Of a DNA stretch of 23,462 nucleotides, positions 22,430-23,462 are shown piece by piece (within the stretch, counting starts at the first letter, position 1; each line of letters opens with the position of its first letter). The notes below the pieces were generated by a model that worked only from the letters and a program-made list of their open reading frames with translations, was not told the DNA's origin and made no database searches. The DNA is from Actinomycetota bacterium (GTDB lineage: Bacteria > Actinomycetota > Humimicrobiia > Humimicrobiales > Humimicrobiaceae). Both the position numbers and the translations under genes were made by a program. The stretch is from positions 1 through 23,462 of the forward strand of contig JAMCVO010000633.1 in assembly GCA_023475715.1 (NCBI GenBank). Direction: 5' to 3'.

Positions 22430-23413
22430 TTATTCTATTTGTCTTAAATATTTTTTCTCGAACTTACTTCTTGCTGATAACATAATATTGTTATAATAAA
22501 CACTAAAAATAAATATTAGGCCCCTGATCATCTGCTGATATTTATATGCAACGGATAAAAGCACCATGGCATTATCAATAATACCCAAAATAAATACAGC
22601 TATTAAAACATTGGTCAGTGAACCAACTCCGCCTCTTATGCCAATACCGCCCAGTATTACAGCGGTAAGAACTATATATAGATATCTCAAGCCTTCTATG
22701 GGTAGCACGCCTCCCAGCCTCGCGCTTAATAAAATACCTACTATTCCAATTATTATCCCCATAAAAATAAATGATATAAATAATATCCTGCTTGGATTAA
22801 TCCCTGAACAATTGAGAGCTTCTTTATTTGAACCATGGGCATAAACAAATTTCCCAAATAATGTTTTATTCAACACGAACCAGACAATCAAAAATACCGC
22901 TATCATTATGAATATTAGTATGGGAATCCCAAAAATTTTACCGCTACCTATGAATTCCCACGTTTTATTTTCTCTGGAACCTCCTACAAAGTTATCACCT
23001 GTTATTAACGCAAGAGCAGCATAAAATAATCCCTGTGTAGCTAGAGTAGCTATTAAAGGTTCAACTCCTATTTTTGCCACTATTACACCGTTTGTCATAC
23101 CCAATAAAGCACCCAGTATTATTGTTAAGACGATCATAATCCAGACTGGATATTTCGATAAAAAAGTTGCAGCAACTGCACATATGGATATCATTGAACC
23201 AAAGGATATATCTATCGCACCTGCAATTAATAAAATTGCTACTCCAAATGCTATAATTGCAGTAATTGAGTAATTACTTAAAATATTTAAAAAATTTGTT
23301 ACAGAAAAGAATTTATCAGAGGCTATGGTCATCAAAACAACCAATAAAATTAAAATTACAAGCAACGATCTATTTAAGAAAAAAATGGTGATTTTATTTT
23401 TAAAATTTGTCAT
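22430..23413 (-). CDS. Sugar ABC transporter permease, RbsC type (first of two)
   Basis: Polytopic inner-membrane protein of about 327 aa. Family features: IAFGVAILLIAGAIDISFGS, KIGVEPLIATLATQG, YAHGSNKEALNCSGI and GGIGIRGGVGSLTNV, the last matching the family Gly-rich signature. It is clearly a diverged paralogue of the next gene rather than a duplicate. Start: ATG 23413 with GGAAA seven bases upstream is preferred; the frame can extend to a TTG at 23428 but without a ribosome site. The matching ATPase gene should lie just upstream, beyond the right edge. Confidence 0.93.
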   Translation of the reverse strand: MTNFKNKITIFFLNRSLLVILILLVVLMTIASDKFFSVTNFLNILSNYSITAIIAFGVAILLIAGAIDISFGSMISICAVAATFLSKYPVWIMIVLTIILGALLGMTNGVIVAKIGVEPLIATLATQGLFYAALALITGDNFVGGSRENKTWEFIGSGKIFGIPILIFIMIAVFLIVWFVLNKTLFGKFVYAHGSNKEALNCSGINPSRILFISFIFMGIIIGIVGILLSARLGGVLPIEGLRYLYIVLTAVILGGIGIRGGVGSLTNVLIAVFILGIIDNAMVLLSVAYKYQQMIRGLIFIFSVYYNNIMLSARSKFEKKYLRQIE

Positions 23414-23428
23414 TGAATTTCCTATCAA

Positions 23429-23462
23429 TTAATTTTTAGCCTCTGATAAATTCTTTTCTGTA
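23429..23462 (-). CDS. Possible 3' end of an upstream gene (expected sugar ABC ATPase)
   Basis: Only 34 bases are available. One frame reads TEKNLSEAKN and stops at 23431-23429, 15 bases before the permease ATG. This spacing fits an operon neighbour, and RbsA/MglA-type ATPases commonly precede such permeases. The other frames also end in stops, so the identity cannot be shown here. Confidence 0.25.
   Translation of the reverse strand, partial: TEKNLSEAKN

Overview
The window is an AT-rich bacterial segment, about 23.4 kb, with nearly all genes on the minus strand; only one gene, a FAH-family protein, reads on the plus strand. It looks like a low-GC anaerobe of an uncultivated lineage. The reasons are an 11-gene complex I operon without the NADH-oxidising module, two substrate-binding lipoproteins with Thr/Ala/Glu-rich tethers, and UroD-superfamily proteins inside a sugar-transport locus. 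These traits recall uncultivated low-GC Actinobacteriota-like or Atribacterota-like genomes, but no rRNA or marker protein here settles the phylum.

Layout from left to right. (1) 1-2512: a polar-amino-acid-type ABC transporter (binding protein, permease, ATPase). The ATPase runs off the left edge through a 55-bp exact inverted repeat of its own Walker A region, which is probably a snap-back or assembly chimera. (2) 2513-3866: a LacI-family regulator with two nearly identical pseudo-palindromic operators, one in front of its own gene and one in front of the transporter. (3) 3867-13746: nuoABCDHIJKLMN in one tight operon behind a recognisable promoter, with no nuoE, nuoF or nuoG. nuoJ appears to start at a rare AUU codon. 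(4) 13747-16160: a FAH-family hydrolase/isomerase read divergently from nuoA, then an aldehyde dehydrogenase convergent with it. (5) 16285-23462: a carbohydrate-type locus transcribed leftward, made of two tandem RbsC-type permeases, an RbsB-type lipoprotein, two UroD-superfamily proteins and a DUF4432 aldose-epimerase-like protein, probably followed by the aldehyde dehydrogenase.

How the parts work together. Complex I probably takes electrons from ferredoxin or another reduced carrier, reduces quinone and pumps ions. The right-hand locus imports a sugar or sugar derivative (its ATPase probably lies just beyond the right edge) and processes it with the mutarotase-like protein, the UroD-like pair and perhaps the dehydrogenase. 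The UroD-like enzymes are the least explained part of the window. The binding-protein genes are flanked by stem-loops and by strong Shine-Dalgarno-like sequences with no normal gene behind them, which suggests post-transcriptional control of binding-protein dosage. No tRNA, rRNA, CRISPR array, insertion sequence or phage gene was seen, and no gene-free stretch exceeds about 220 bases.
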